A stretch of 64,000 nt of DNA from NCBI GenBank assembly GCA_900618795.1, contig UYJD01000018.1, forward strand, positions 295,537 through 359,536, written 5' to 3'. Below the pieces are notes generated by a model. It worked only from the letters and a program-made list of their open reading frames with translations, had not been told where the DNA came from and searched no databases. Source of the DNA: Cyanodermella asteris (Eukaryota; Ascomycota; Lecanoromycetes; Ostropales; Stictidaceae). The position numbers were made by a program, and so were the translations under genes. Below, in pieces: positions 11,001-22,218 of the stretch (its first letter is position 1; every line of letters starts with the position of its first letter).

Positions 11001-13613
11001 TATTACCACGATGTTGACGAAGACACGAGCGCCAACGGAAAACTCCTCGGCTTTCTCTCTTCGACGGCATCCCAAATTTCGAACAGCTTTCTGGTCAATA
11101 GTCAAAACAACGCCGCCTGTCATGCCTTATTTCAACTGATAGAAGAAGCTATGCAGACACCCCTGAATTCATTTACGACGCCAACGGCTCGAGCCTGGCT
11201 GGACCAGTCAATCACAGCGCTAAATTTCGCGTCGAGGCTGGTCAAGCTCCGAATAAAGCTTGATCAAGCTCCAGGTGTTCTCGAATCAGGACTACTCAGA
11301 CTTGTGGCAACATTGGTCAAGACATATGCCCTCCATTCCGAGTTCAAGCTGCCAGTGATCCGATTACTGCGAGAGCTCGTCATCTCAGCCAGCAAAATCG
11401 ACTCGCCACCGTCCATCCTCGCTCATTTGAGCACGGATGCTGCTAAGAACTTTGTCAAAGAATTGAAGAAGTTCGGTAGACCACACAAGATTCCGGAGCT
11501 CGGCACTGCGATATGGAGGTTGCTGAGTGCTGTTGTCAGTTTGCAGCAGCGTTGGTTCTCGATCGTCTTGCTCACAGGCTCGACACCTCGTGATGCTCTA
11601 AAAGCCAAGAACGACGATATCTCACCAAAGCCAGTTGGTTCACTTCTCTCCTTGGCCATGGACGAGGTATCCAATCTCTGGGGTCCAGACACAGACTACG
11701 CCGTCGCACTTCTTGAATTCCTTGCCCAAGCCTCGGACTTTTGGCCCTGGGTAGCCGATAAGCTTCGTAAGGACAAGAAAACCTGGAAAAATATGCTACA
11801 GTTCATCAACGACCTCGAACTCCCCAGTAAGAGTTCAATACCCGTGCAGAATACCAAGCAGCAGCAGATGGCTGCGCACATTCTCGATATTGCAGCAGTT
11901 CTTGTGCATCAGAGTGTAAGAAATGGCGATGATGATTTCGCAAGAGACTTGATTCCAAAGCTCAATTATTACCTCTCGAAAGGCGTATCGAATCCCGATT
12001 ACAGCAACACCTTGCACGTTAGACTCGAAAGCAATTTCGCAGAGCGTTATGCAAAGACAGGCTGTCATTTGACAAACTTCAAGCGGTCCGCCAAGGCCGA
12101 GTCACGGCTGGGCGATGGCTTCTACTACGACGTGGCATTTGCCTCGAAATTGCTTTCGTATGATGAGGCCTGGAATAAGGCGCAGGGTGGTGGCTTCGCG
12201 GGTGACCTGCGCCTTGCAAACAGGAATTTGTCGCTTGTTGAGGCGCAGGTCCGGCTCTTCCAAAGCTGGAAATCGCTGTGTACTGAAATGACTTCGGTTC
12301 TCATTGACCATGGGGAATTTCGCGAAATGATGCTAGGTGTAGCACGCGATTGCATCAAGGAAAACCTGGAGAACACATTGCCTCTGCTCATTTTCGATCG
12401 ACTATCACTCTCCCGCGCGGAGCTTGCCTTCACGCTTCTGCAATTTGTGGTCCCTCGAACAAAAAGGAGCGAGAAGACGGAGCGAATGCTTTTCGAGGCT
12501 TGGGACTTGATTCGGGAACCGGCCAACGACCTTAGTCTTGCTCTTGCTGGAGACTCTGCTGACTACTATCGCACCAGCCTGAGGGTTCTCTACCTCATCC
12601 TGCAGCCTCATGTACAAGGCCCGGCTCTGCATGTCTCACGATCACAATACTCCAACAAATTGGAAAAGCCTATGGGAGTCGATGTCCCTATGCTTGAGAT
12701 TGTGCGCACGATAGTCGCGCGAGGATTCCAGTCTCTGGTCACACTCTTGCACGACGACGCCACAAAGGTCATACCGGCAGACTTTGCACTGATCCAAGCA
12801 ATGCTTCATACAGTTTTGCAGTCGCCCGAGATGGAACGACATCATGAAAGTTTGTTGAACATCTTCTCCGACGCGAGAACACCCATGTATGCATCGACTT
12901 TGTTCTCGTGGGCTGACAAGATCCTGGTAGATGGCGACCCAATCTACGGAGAAATTAGCATCAACATGCTTCTCGAGCTGTCGACCATTGTACCACTCGC
13001 GGAGGCAATAGTCACGAGCGGTGCTCTTGCGTTGATCGCCACAAGCAACCTTGCCAGGGTCTTTCAAAAGGGAGCTGGGCAGTTTGACCAGCCTACACGA
13101 TTATACAGCATTTGGACAAAAGGCATCCTTCCCCTGGCGATCAATCTATTGGCCGCCATAGGACCACTGATCGGTGCAGATACGGCAGCTTTCATCAACC
13201 AATTCTCCGGCCAGTTGGACAGGGCAAGTATCTGCATGGATTCAAGCCGCTCACGACTACACGGCCAAGGCGCAGGTCTGATCACCCTGACTATGGCTGG
13301 TGAGGCGAACTCGCTAGCATTGATTTCAAGTTCCCTGCTTGCGTTCAAAGATGCCGGTGCCAGCGCCGGCATCCTCGCCGCCGACATTCCAGATCTCGTC
13401 TGGAACAGACTGCAAGTAAAGCGAGACATTGAAGACAGACTTTCCCGACGCTCGGCCCTCCGAGATTCGATCGTGGCAACAGATGAGCGAGAAGAGCATT
13501 GGCTGAGACAGAAGGCACCAGACGACAAGCACAAGGCCGAGAACCTTTTGGAGCACAGGATAGTGGAGCTGTTGATCGCAACTTTGGAGATGCTGGGTCC
13601 GGTTGAGGCGTAG
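8045..13613 (+). CDS. NUP188: Nucleoporin Nup188
   Basis: This is a large scaffold nucleoporin of the inner ring of the nuclear pore complex, partner of Nic96 and paralogue of Nup192. There are two exons, 8045-8115 and 8165-13613, with a 49-base intron (GTAAGT..CAG). They join in frame as QELV/SWKHAFLSIRDELY to give 1,839 residues, the expected size for fungal Nup188. The start MASPVASGHLPPLG follows from the first exon. The unspliced frame reading through the intron from 8028 gives an implausible N-terminus. The protein is helical throughout with no transmembrane segment, as expected for a solenoid. An N-terminal LEDGGPVHEFLSDPETFKYF and a long run of HEAT-like helices are visible. Identification rests on overall length, the N-terminal sequence and recall of the family. 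Confidence 0.85.
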
Positions 13614-14381
13614 TTCACCTCAAGGCAAAGCGCGGCGTTTATGGGACGGGAGAAAAAGGCTCACGACAAGCAAGTGCGCTTTGCGGAGTCTCGCATTGAC
13701 GGCAATGAGCATAGAATGTATGAGTAAGATACCCAAAAGATCTTCTTTGAGCAGTTTAATCCACTAGCACCCACTTTTCGGAGCGTTTTTAGATCATGTG
13801 TGCCGTGTTTCTTTTGTATTTCCACGCAGTGATTCTCACAGGCCAGAATTGGCAAAAGTGTTGCGGCCAGATGAGGCTGATTTGGCCGTGCCGGGTGTCT
13901 GTCTGCTCCCGCGTCGGGTCTCGGATGAGGACATATACACGCCAATTTGGCAGCTGTCGCCGCCGCAGCCACGCTCTCAAAGCCTCCCTGAATAGTATGA
14001 GGATTCCTGGATCATATAGACCGGGCGAGATTCTGCATGTTCGATCCTTCGTTCTGTGATATGATTCTCTTGCTATCGTGAATCCACTTCCCGTCTTCGT
14101 CCCGCCGGAGCAGCATGATTGATTCAAGCTGTTGACCCCGGCCATGTCTCAAGCAAAGTGGATCGCGCAAACAAGCTGGCTGGCCTTCCCTTCGTGGCAC
14201 GCTTCTTGGGTTCTCATCTCGCCTGGACGGATTGGTAGGTGGAGTATGATGAATGAGCTTCGGATAGCAAAGCAGCCACAATCGAATATGGTCGCTTTTG
14301 TCGGGAGGACGATATAAGCTGGCCGGATGGAGCCCATTCCGTTCTCTTTTCGACGCCAAATTCCCTCATGTAGCGTTCAAC
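13614..14381. other. Spacer downstream of NUP188
   Basis: This holds the 3' region of NUP188 and the upstream region of the cysteine-rich membrane protein gene. Because that downstream protein lacks a signal peptide in my model, a missing first exon may lie here, most likely between 14100 and 14380. No exon could be chosen with confidence. Confidence 0.4.
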
Positions 14382-17229
14382 ATGGCGATGATGGGCAACT
14401 TGGGCAGGATGCTTCCACCGTCCATAACCCCAACAAGATTCAAGCGCGATGATATCGTTCCATACAATTGCGACGGTGCCAGCATCTGTGAGCTCGTCCG
14501 TCAAACACGTCAAAGTATTTTCCTGACCTTGACTAGGGACATGCAAAACGCAAAGCGGTACCTGTTACACCGGGGTGGAGCCAGGGTGGAGCGACTATCA
14601 GTACATCGGCTGCTGCACAGCGTAAGTGCAATCCCTCCCTCAACGCAAAGACCCAAAGAAGCTAACTCAATCAGATCCTCCTGCGCACAACGTACAACCT
14701 GCATCGAGTATCAAAGCGACAAGCCCAAAACGAGCTGTGATATGGACCTGGGCGGTTGCCTCACGTGGTAAGTTCCGTTGCCGTCCCAACTCACTCGCTC
14801 ACTCGCCAGCCCCTTTTTCTCCGTCCGAGCTTCGCGCTTTGCTGACTATCCTCACTTTTTCAGTGCTGATCCAGCGGCGCCTTATTGCAATACGGAGGTC
14901 AACGTCCTTTTTAACCAATATATCCTCTTTTGCGATTCTACAAAGGATAGCAGGAGCTCGTCGTGGATGAATGAGGTGACCACGGGTCCTATTGCCGTTC
15001 CTGCTAGGGGTATGTGAGCTTTTTCTCAGCTTTGCTGCTTTCGGTCATGTCATTGCCGAGTGAATCGGCTGCTCTTCTGAGGTCTGTAAGCTCAGAGCAG
15101 CAAAGAGACTTCGACACAGTTGTGATTCATGAAGCTGTCTCTACTGGTATGATTCAAATTCGTAAACCAGTCGAGGAGATCCATCTCGCGAAACCAAAGC
15201 TGACTTTGTTCTACAGCCACAAGCCTCCCCGCAGTAGGTATAGAAATATCCAGCGTGATATCCAACGTATTCTCTGCAGTTGCTGTTGGTACTGGACCGT
15301 TCTCATCCATCATCGTACCATCCACATCTCCGACAATGGCACCACAGACCGCCTCAACAGCTTCGTTTCCAGTCGCCTCTACGACATCAAGTCCAATTGC
15401 AACTGCAGCAGCTTCGTCAGATAGTTCTGGTCATTTCAGCAAAGCCGGCGTCATTTCAGTCTCGGTGATCGGGGCTCTCATTGCCCTGTTCGGTGCATGG
15501 GCGTTGTTTTACAGATGCCGGATGCCGAAATACAGGTTGAGAAACAATATGGACGACCCCAATGTTTCGTTTCACTACCAGAACCCGGTCGCAGGTATGT
15601 CTACGCGCATGACTCTGTCGTAGGGAGTTCTCAAAGGGAAAACCTAGGGTTCACGAAAGCGTTGCGCTTGTACTGTACTGCTCTGTGAATCAAATTTTTC
15701 GATCAATACGAATCAGCATTTAAACAGCCGGCCGAAAGGTCCCTGTGCCAGCATATTCTGCAAACGCTGTTCTGAATTGTGCTCTGGTCGTCCCAATTTC
15801 GAGGCTTCAGTTTGGACTGACAGCTCTTTTGCAGATCCCTCTCCAGCTCGCACGACCAAATCTCAGACCCCAATGCTGCGTGCATCCAACGACGTGTTCG
15901 GAACACCCAGCACACAGCATACGCAATACAATGAGGCGGATCAGGGTATGAGCTTTCTCAATTTCGCCGCTCCGAGCAGGATCAGTGGAGACGGTGGCGA
16001 CGGCACAATCTCCCCATCACGGACATCCAGCCACCATCCCAGCCGGGGACCAAGTACGAGAGAAGCTCCAAACCACACGTAAGTGCAGCCCAAAAGAAAT
16101 TGGAAAAGTCATAGCCTTTCCGTATTCCTACGGAATCATTGTACCAGTCTGCTAGAATATTACCTGATGCCATGCACAGAGCAACTCGAGGATGCCACTC
16201 CCCAACACCATCCGCCATCTACGCCCTAAACGCAATGCCCACTCCCGAAGGCGGCCGCATCAGCATCTACAACCCGACATACAATCCCGCCCTCGAGACA
16301 CCAACAAGCGACAATCCCCAGCGCAGCGTCCAATACAACCTCAGGGAGAAGCTGAGCATTCAGTCGACCCCAGAAACCTTAACTCCAACCCCAAAAAGCC
16401 GCATCACGGCACCTCGCTTGATGGCGGGCCAGAGGTCGAGGGAGGAAATGGGCAACCACCCGCATCCCGCTACGCTCACGCCGGGAAATGAGACGCAGAT
16501 GGCAAGGGCGTATTGGGCGCAGTTGGGAGGTAGGATCGTGGTGGCGAGGAAAAGTTCGGGGAATTTGGAGAGGCGTTGGGCGAAGGGGGAGGTGACAAGA
16601 GATGGGCCGGCGATTAAGCTCAGTTCGGAGAGTGTTGGACGCGGTCAGCTGGTAAGTCTCATCTTCTTTTTGATGTGCGTTCCGTTGCAGAGTGCGATCG
16701 GATTACTGACCGTTCGTTTCAGCCCGGGGTGTCCTCGCGTGAGATTCATAAGCTCAGCTATCCAGCACGTTCCCGCCGGTACCCACCACCAGACAGTGAG
16801 TTCGCGAGTCAAATCACCGACGACAGCGTCGATAGCGGTCCCTCGGAAATGGAACTCCAGGAGCAGCGTCAGCTGGAGCACGTCCAGAGACAGCGCGCGG
16901 CGAGTCTGGAGAGAATGAAGGCCGAAGCCAGCTACCCGAGCGCAGAGACCCGTGCCAGGTTCGCAAAGTCGAGTATCAGAGCTCTTAACTCGCCGTCGCC
17001 GGAAATGGGCCCAGACGGCGAATTCCATGTTCGTGTGGAATCGAGGAACGATAAGCGAGAGGGGGATCCGGGACAGGTGGAGCGTGTGGTGGGACAGGAG
17101 TGGACGGGTCCTCGGGAGGGTATGCATGCAAGGGGTTCTAGCGGCTATATTAGTCCGGAGGCTGCTCAGCTGGGGTACTGGGTTGATGGCCAGGTGAGGA
17201 ATACAGTGCCTGGACGTACGGGCCGGTAA
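14382..17229 (+). CDS. Cysteine-rich single-pass membrane protein with long cytosolic tail
   Basis: I do not recognise the family. Eight exons keep one frame: 14382-14487, 14537-14621, 14675-14767, 14864-15009, 15217-15594, 15835-16078, 16180-16651 and 16723-17229 (676 residues). Residues about 28-140 form a cysteine-rich domain (YNCDGASIWTCK, YIGCCTASSC, TTCIEYQ, CADPAAPYCNTE, YILFCD). A Ser/Thr/Pro-rich stalk follows, then one transmembrane segment near 222-243 (VISVSVIGALIALFGAWALF) with a basic stop-transfer (YRCRMPKYRLR). A long disordered tail of about 430 residues follows, with a charged coiled-coil-like stretch (EMELQEQRQLEHVQRQRA). The layout recalls fungal wall sensors of the Mid2/WSC kind, but no WSC motif is present. 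RFKR just before DDIVPYNC would suit Kex2 processing. No signal peptide is present, so the 5' end is probably incomplete. Introns five (207 bases) and six (240 bases, by order: 15010-15216 and 15595-15834) are long and could hide variants. Confidence 0.65.
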
Positions 17230-17659
17230 CATGGCATGGTACGGGATGCAAGAGCAAGCTGAGAGCGAATGAGGCGCCAGGCTTGCAGAGATCGCTGGTC
17301 CCAGGGCATGCTTATACGCGACGCAAGTTCGCTCGCCGTCTGACTGGGTTGTACTTGATGCTTTCCATAGGCGTATACGAATTTTGTCCATCAGTGTACG
17401 ACTGAGCATCCTAACGTTTTACCTGCCGACGAGCCTGGATCACGTTGGGCGTTTTGGGTGCTAAAGTAAACCCTGACATGATTCACAAATTGTGGGCATT
17501 CGATGATCCTGAACTTGTTCAAGACTCTGCAGGCTGTTCAGCTTCATGTTTCGCTCCCACGAATGCGCTCTGTCCTTTCTGATCGTCGCTCTTTTGGGAA
17601 CATTTGCACGAAGGCCATCAGGCCATCACTTGTGGCTCACTTTCTTCCATTCCCGACTC
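17230..17659. other. Convergent 3' spacer
   Basis: This spacer lies between the 3' ends of the cysteine-rich membrane protein gene (plus) and the F-box/LRR-type gene (minus). No gene or notable site is seen. Confidence 0.4.
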
Positions 17660-19194
17660 CTAAAAAATAACCTCGCCTACCGTTGCCGAGCTACGTAGCA
17701 CGATTGTTGAGATGCGGATCAGTTCGATTGCGCGCTTCTGCTCCGACAGCACGACCTTGAACCTCCGACAGTGGAAGGTTCGAAACTTGATGGTCTCAAG
17801 ATTGGGCATGTGTCGTAGAAGTGCACGTATTGTCTCCGTGCCCTTCTTGTTACCAATGTAGAAATGACGGACGACAAGGATTTTCAGCTCTGGAAATATT
17901 GATGGACCTGCAAACCTCGGGGCTTTGATTTGGTCTGGTGAAAATCGTGCCCAAACGGACAATTCACTGAGTTTGGTCAACTGCCTCATCGCGGCTACAA
18001 ATCCTTTGTTCAGTGTCAGCGAAAGATCGGGCCCTCCGCAGATCTCCAAGGACTTCAAGTTCGGCCAGTGAGGAGTCAGCCTGGGCAGTGTGACCTTGAG
18101 GAAGCTTTTGAGGTCCAGTGCGGCTCCATACTGGTTCACATCAAGGCGAAATGATTCAAGACCATTGAAATGCTCCAAATTCTGGAACGGTGTCGAATTC
18201 GGGAGTCTGCGAGAAGTCACGGGAATCATGATCTCTCTGACACAAAGGTTAGCATCAGGACACAACAGCGTTCTATCAGCTTACAGAAGGTGCCATAGGC
18301 CTCTCTGCGAACTCACGCAACGAACCCGGGCTAGCGATAGCAGCCGCGGTAACAGGCGCCGAACGACCCCCGCATTTACGTGGGTATTAAAGTTCTGCAG
18401 TGTCGTAAATGCTCGAGGGTCGCTCAAGAAGAAATCCAGATCTCGTGAATCCCAGCCTCGGTCGGCGTTCCCATTGACATGGAGTTCCTTTATAGAGGGA
18501 TTCGATGCCAGAGCCCGGACTCCGAGAGCTGCAATTGAATTACTGTTACAGTTGGTGATGTGGACGCTCTCAAGGTGTACTAAGTTCTGCAGGACCACCA
18601 GAAAATCGTTCGGCGAGACAAAGAACACGTTCGCATCGAGGTCCAAGCAACGCAAGTTCGGACAGTGTGTGATCTCCCGCAGTATTTCAGAAGTAATGGA
18701 GGGAGGGCTCTATCATTGTGAGCTTTGTTATCGCTTCGCCCAGGAGTGGTGCAAGACTGTGGCGGTCCTCCTTCAAGCGGTTTGGATAATACCTAGCCGA
18801 GGATGTGACACTCGTGACAGACTTCAGAACACCTGCTAGTGCCCTAGTTTGGCTAGCTGTTACCCGATCGAAAGGGTTATGGTGTAAATGGACCACGAAC
18901 GAAGCCAATTCTTGTTGTCTGGTGGAGTTCGAGATATCGATCAAATTTGACGCCAGGACTTCTCTATGATGATTCAGTACGAAGGAAAATCTGCATTGGC
19001 AGGGCGTTCAAAGCTTCAGAGTCCGCAACTCACTTCCAGTAAAGAGGTTGAAACCACGGTGTCCACGTTTTGCGGACATAACAGGCTGCTTTGAGGGTTG
19101 GTATATCGTCCTTGCATAGCTTCACAATCATCTCACAAAGCTCGATTGGAAACTTGTCAACGAAATCGCCGGCGCAGATAGCACGTCTCGCCAT
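17660..19194 (-). CDS. F-box/LRR-type protein
   Basis: This is a probable substrate adaptor of SCF ubiquitin ligases. A model of four exons (19194-19034, 18963-18793, 18707-18285, 18236-17660) gives 443 residues in one frame. The N-terminus looks like an F-box (VDKFPIELCEMIVKLCKDDI, then WTPWFQPLYWKEV). The rest contains leucine-rich-like segments (CPNLRCLDLDANVFF, LVHLESVHITNCNSNSI, HWPNLKSLEICGG, FPELKILVVRHFYIG, MPNLETIKFRTFHC). The first and third introns have good signals. The second (GTATTA..ATAGAG, with a CTCAC branch) is weaker, and the alternative is that 18708-18792 is coding with a one-base frame change near 18704. In that case the allele would be broken. The substrate cannot be guessed. 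Confidence 0.6.
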
Positions 19195-20014
19195 GATGAG
19201 CACATACGAATGAGGAGCGCTGGATCAGAGCGCTGACCTTCGAGCAATATTTATGCTTGCGATAAGGTACCAGGCAGAAGGCTTGCCAGCAATCACTGTC
19301 TCTCAGACGATTCAAGCAGCGAAATTTCGACAAGCCTAGAGCCATTGTTTTATGATTGCTTTCCAGGCTTTCCGTCAACAGGTTTCAAGTTTGCAAAACA
19401 CGACATTCTGCTTGAAACACGCGGCAGTTGCAAGCGACCGAGAGCGGGTTAAGCAGAAAGGAGAGAAGCTCTTCCTCAATACTCATGAGTGCTGTGTTGG
19501 GCCAGCGACGCACCGAACCTTTGACATGTGGAGTCTTGAAACTGATTCTTGTTCAAGACAACGAGATGCATGTTCGAGCATGGGCAGCTCGGATCGTGGG
19601 CAGTCAGAAATAGCATTTGTGACAGGAGCTTCGATTGACGGGGAAAACTTGCAAATCGCGGGCATCTGTATTCGCCAAGTATCTGGCATGCACGGGATGG
19701 TACGTTCGTAGGCAAAGAAAGGAACTCAATCAGCGCACGTGATGTTTGCCATTTCACACAAACGATTTTTGCTTGGCAGACCCAAGATGGCAATCGTGTG
19801 TCCATCAATGACAGAGAAGCTGTCAGATTGCTTTTGACAACAAGCGCAATACAGTGTCTGTTTCTATCACTTTGGAGTATTGGAAGGGCCCCATTCTGTT
19901 CCTAGACGCTCGATATTCGGTCACGTGGAAGCTCGCCGAGAAAAGGAATTTCGTCAATCCGATGCGCATCTAAATCTTATCATTCCCACCATCAAAGATA
20001 GTATCTTACTAGCG
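19195..20014. promoter_or_regulatory. Divergent spacer, F-box/LRR gene and KTI12
   Basis: About 820 bases hold the 5' sides of both genes. Open frames here are short, overlap on both strands and match nothing. No specific element was identified. Confidence 0.35.
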
Positions 20015-21033
20015 ATGCCTGTAAGGAGTTCTTGTAATGCATCCCTTTTGATCAACCGCTTATCGTTCTCCAGTTAGTCATAGTAACCGGCCATCCGGCC
20101 AGTGGGAAAACAACCCGCTCCCAAGCCCTCGCCGCAGCCCTCACCAAGATCATTTCCGAATCCACCAACCCAGCACACAAGAAGCTCTCCATCAAGGTCA
20201 TCAACGACGAAAGCTGCGGTCTCTCCCGGCGAATCGCGTACGTCGACGCTCGCTCAGAAAAGGACGCTCGCGCAACCTTTTCCTCCGCCATCAAGCGGTC
20301 CCTCAGCCGTGACTGCATCGTCATCGCAGATGGCATGAACTACATCAAAGGCTTCCGATACCAAATTTTCTGCGAAGCCAAAGCCCTACAGACGCCCAGC
20401 TGTTGTTTGCATGTCGCTACGACGCCGGAGTATTCGACAGAGTTGAACGCCAAGATCGAGGAGAAGGCCCCCGGGACGAGCTATTTGCCGGATCTGCTTG
20501 AGAACCTTATCTTTCGGTTTGAGGAGCCGAGTGCGTTTGCGAGGTGGGATAGTCCTCTGTTTACATTGCCGGTGGACTCTGAGGTGCCGGCAGAAGACAT
20601 CTTTGAAGCGATCGTGGGTGGCGGTCCAGCAGCCAAGAAAGGCTCGAGCGATGGCACGGTCGGCAAGGACGCTAGCAGCGGCGGATTGAAGAGGGCAATC
20701 CCGAATATGGCCACTGTTGCGCCGGTACAGACAGACGCAGATGCTTTGCAGAGGGTCGATGGTCTATGTGCGGCCGCTGTCAAGAAAGTGATTGACTGGC
20801 AGCGGGAACGGGGCATCGAGGTGGAGGCCGACATTCCCATCGATGAGAACAGGAAGGAACAGACAACTGTGAAAGTGCCTGCCGGCGGATTCTCTACGGC
20901 AAACATCCAAAGGCTGCGAAGAGAGTACGTGGGCTTGATCAGAGGCAATCCCGGTATGGCACGGCAAGCTGAGGATACTCTACGCGCCGAATTCGTCTCA
21001 TTCATAAACCGAAGGACCTGGGAAGATGGCTGA
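20015..21033 (+). CDS. KTI12: Elongator-associated protein Kti12
   Basis: This is a P-loop ATPase-like partner of the Elongator complex, needed for wobble-uridine modification of tRNA. Two exons, 20015-20020 and 20074-21033, give 321 residues. The first exon encodes only Met-Pro. The 53-base intron (GTAAGG..CTCCAG) joins it to LVIVTGHPASGKTTR, which reproduces the usual N-terminus (MPLV..TG.P.SGKTT) with the Walker A motif. Other features are VINDESCGLSRR, the Walker B-like region CIVIADGMNYIKGFRYQIFCEAKA and the C-terminal LRREYVGLIRGNPG. Without the tiny first exon no ATG lies ahead of the P-loop, so the start is well supported. Confidence 0.93.
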
Positions 21034-21096
21034 GTTTGGACTTCGCACTTGAGGGGGACAATAGTATTACAACCGATGATGACCATCAATTGCACG

Positions 21097-22218
21097 TCAA
21101 CACCACCGTGGTGGCTCGTTCTCAGGACCAAAGTCCGTCAAGAACCTGAAGATCCCTTCCTTCTTCCATCCCTTCTCCCTCCATCCGTTCGCCAACTTCG
21201 GGAAGAATTCTACCACATCCAGCATGCTATTGTCATGCGCGAAGAGCACCAACACCCTCTCCGAAGCATCAATCTCCTTCAGAACGTCGATACTCCATTC
21301 CGCCTGCTCCAAGTTGTCCGGAAACTGTGGTTGTGGCGAGAAGAAGGGCTCTCTCCATCTATCTTCGCCTTCCTGACCGATGTTCGCCTCAGCAAAAATA
21401 TGGCCGGGGCAAATGCCACCCTTCCACGGAGGTTGACGAGGATCGGGCTCGATCTGTTCCGGAATGGGACGGTATTTGCTTGGCTTATATTCGCCGCCGT
21501 GGTGCGAGATGTCGCCTCCCATGAGGATGAACTCGTCGTCTTCGGTCGAAGCTCCGAGCTTCGTCCGCGCGAAACCACACAAATGGTCGTTCGTATGTCC
21601 GGGGGTCTGCAAAAGGTAGAATGATCCGTCGCCGAAATAATCAATAGCTCGGTACCTCCCGACAGTTGTTCTCCGACGGTCTGTATCGAAGTTCAACTCG
21701 ACCAAATCGCGCCCTTTCCAATACGAGGAACGAGCCATCGAGTCCTCCTTCTCCGGCCACCCAGGTCCAATGACATCCGAGAAGCCCGGACCCACCGTCA
21801 AACTCGTCGAGCCCGGGAACGTGGACGGATCGCCCTGATGGTCGAAATGCCGATGAGACCATATGATACTCTTGACGCTCGATAGTTCGATGCCGTTCTC
21901 CGTCAGGATCTCGCTGGTGTTCTTGCCAACCTCGACCTGCATGCCGCTGTTCGTGACCACTTTTACAGCCGCCGGCGACATGTTCTCCCAGTCCTTGCGC
22001 ACACCGAGATCAAACAGCACACGATCGCCTGAAGGATGCTCGACGAGGAACGAATATGCGGGTCCGGAGTAATAAGGAAAGTTGGGATACTCCGGGGTCA
22101 TGAATCTCTTCATCGGGATCTTGGCCAATCGCGTCGTGGTGTCGATTATGCTGACTTTGACCGAGGTCTTGGACGCTGGAATATCCAGCTTTGGTGGTGA
22201 GGCTGGTGAAGGCGCCAT
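21097..22218 (-). CDS. Metallo-beta-lactamase-fold hydrolase, lactonase-like
   Basis: One intronless frame of 373 residues. The HxHxDH metal site is SHRHFDHQGD, residues about 121-130. Later ligands are in LLQTPGHTNDHL (about 209), the bridging Asp in LMGGDISHHGG (about 236) and FAHDNS (about 341). The order and spacing fit the glyoxalase-II/AHL-lactonase branch of the superfamily. There is no signal peptide, so a cytosolic enzyme is expected. Fungal relatives are often annotated as N-acyl homoserine lactonase-like, but the substrate cannot be read from sequence. It is convergent with KTI12 and only 63 bases separate the stop codons. Confidence 0.8.
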   Translation of the reverse strand: MAPSPASPPKLDIPASKTSVKVSIIDTTTRLAKIPMKRFMTPEYPNFPYYSGPAYSFLVEHPSGDRVLFDLGVRKDWENMSPAAVKVVTNSGMQVEVGKNTSEILTENGIELSSVKSIIWSHRHFDHQGDPSTFPGSTSLTVGPGFSDVIGPGWPEKEDSMARSSYWKGRDLVELNFDTDRRRTTVGRYRAIDYFGDGSFYLLQTPGHTNDHLCGFARTKLGASTEDDEFILMGGDISHHGGEYKPSKYRPIPEQIEPDPRQPPWKGGICPGHIFAEANIGQEGEDRWREPFFSPQPQFPDNLEQAEWSIDVLKEIDASERVLVLFAHDNSMLDVVEFFPKLANGWREKGWKKEGIFRFLTDFGPENEPPRWC

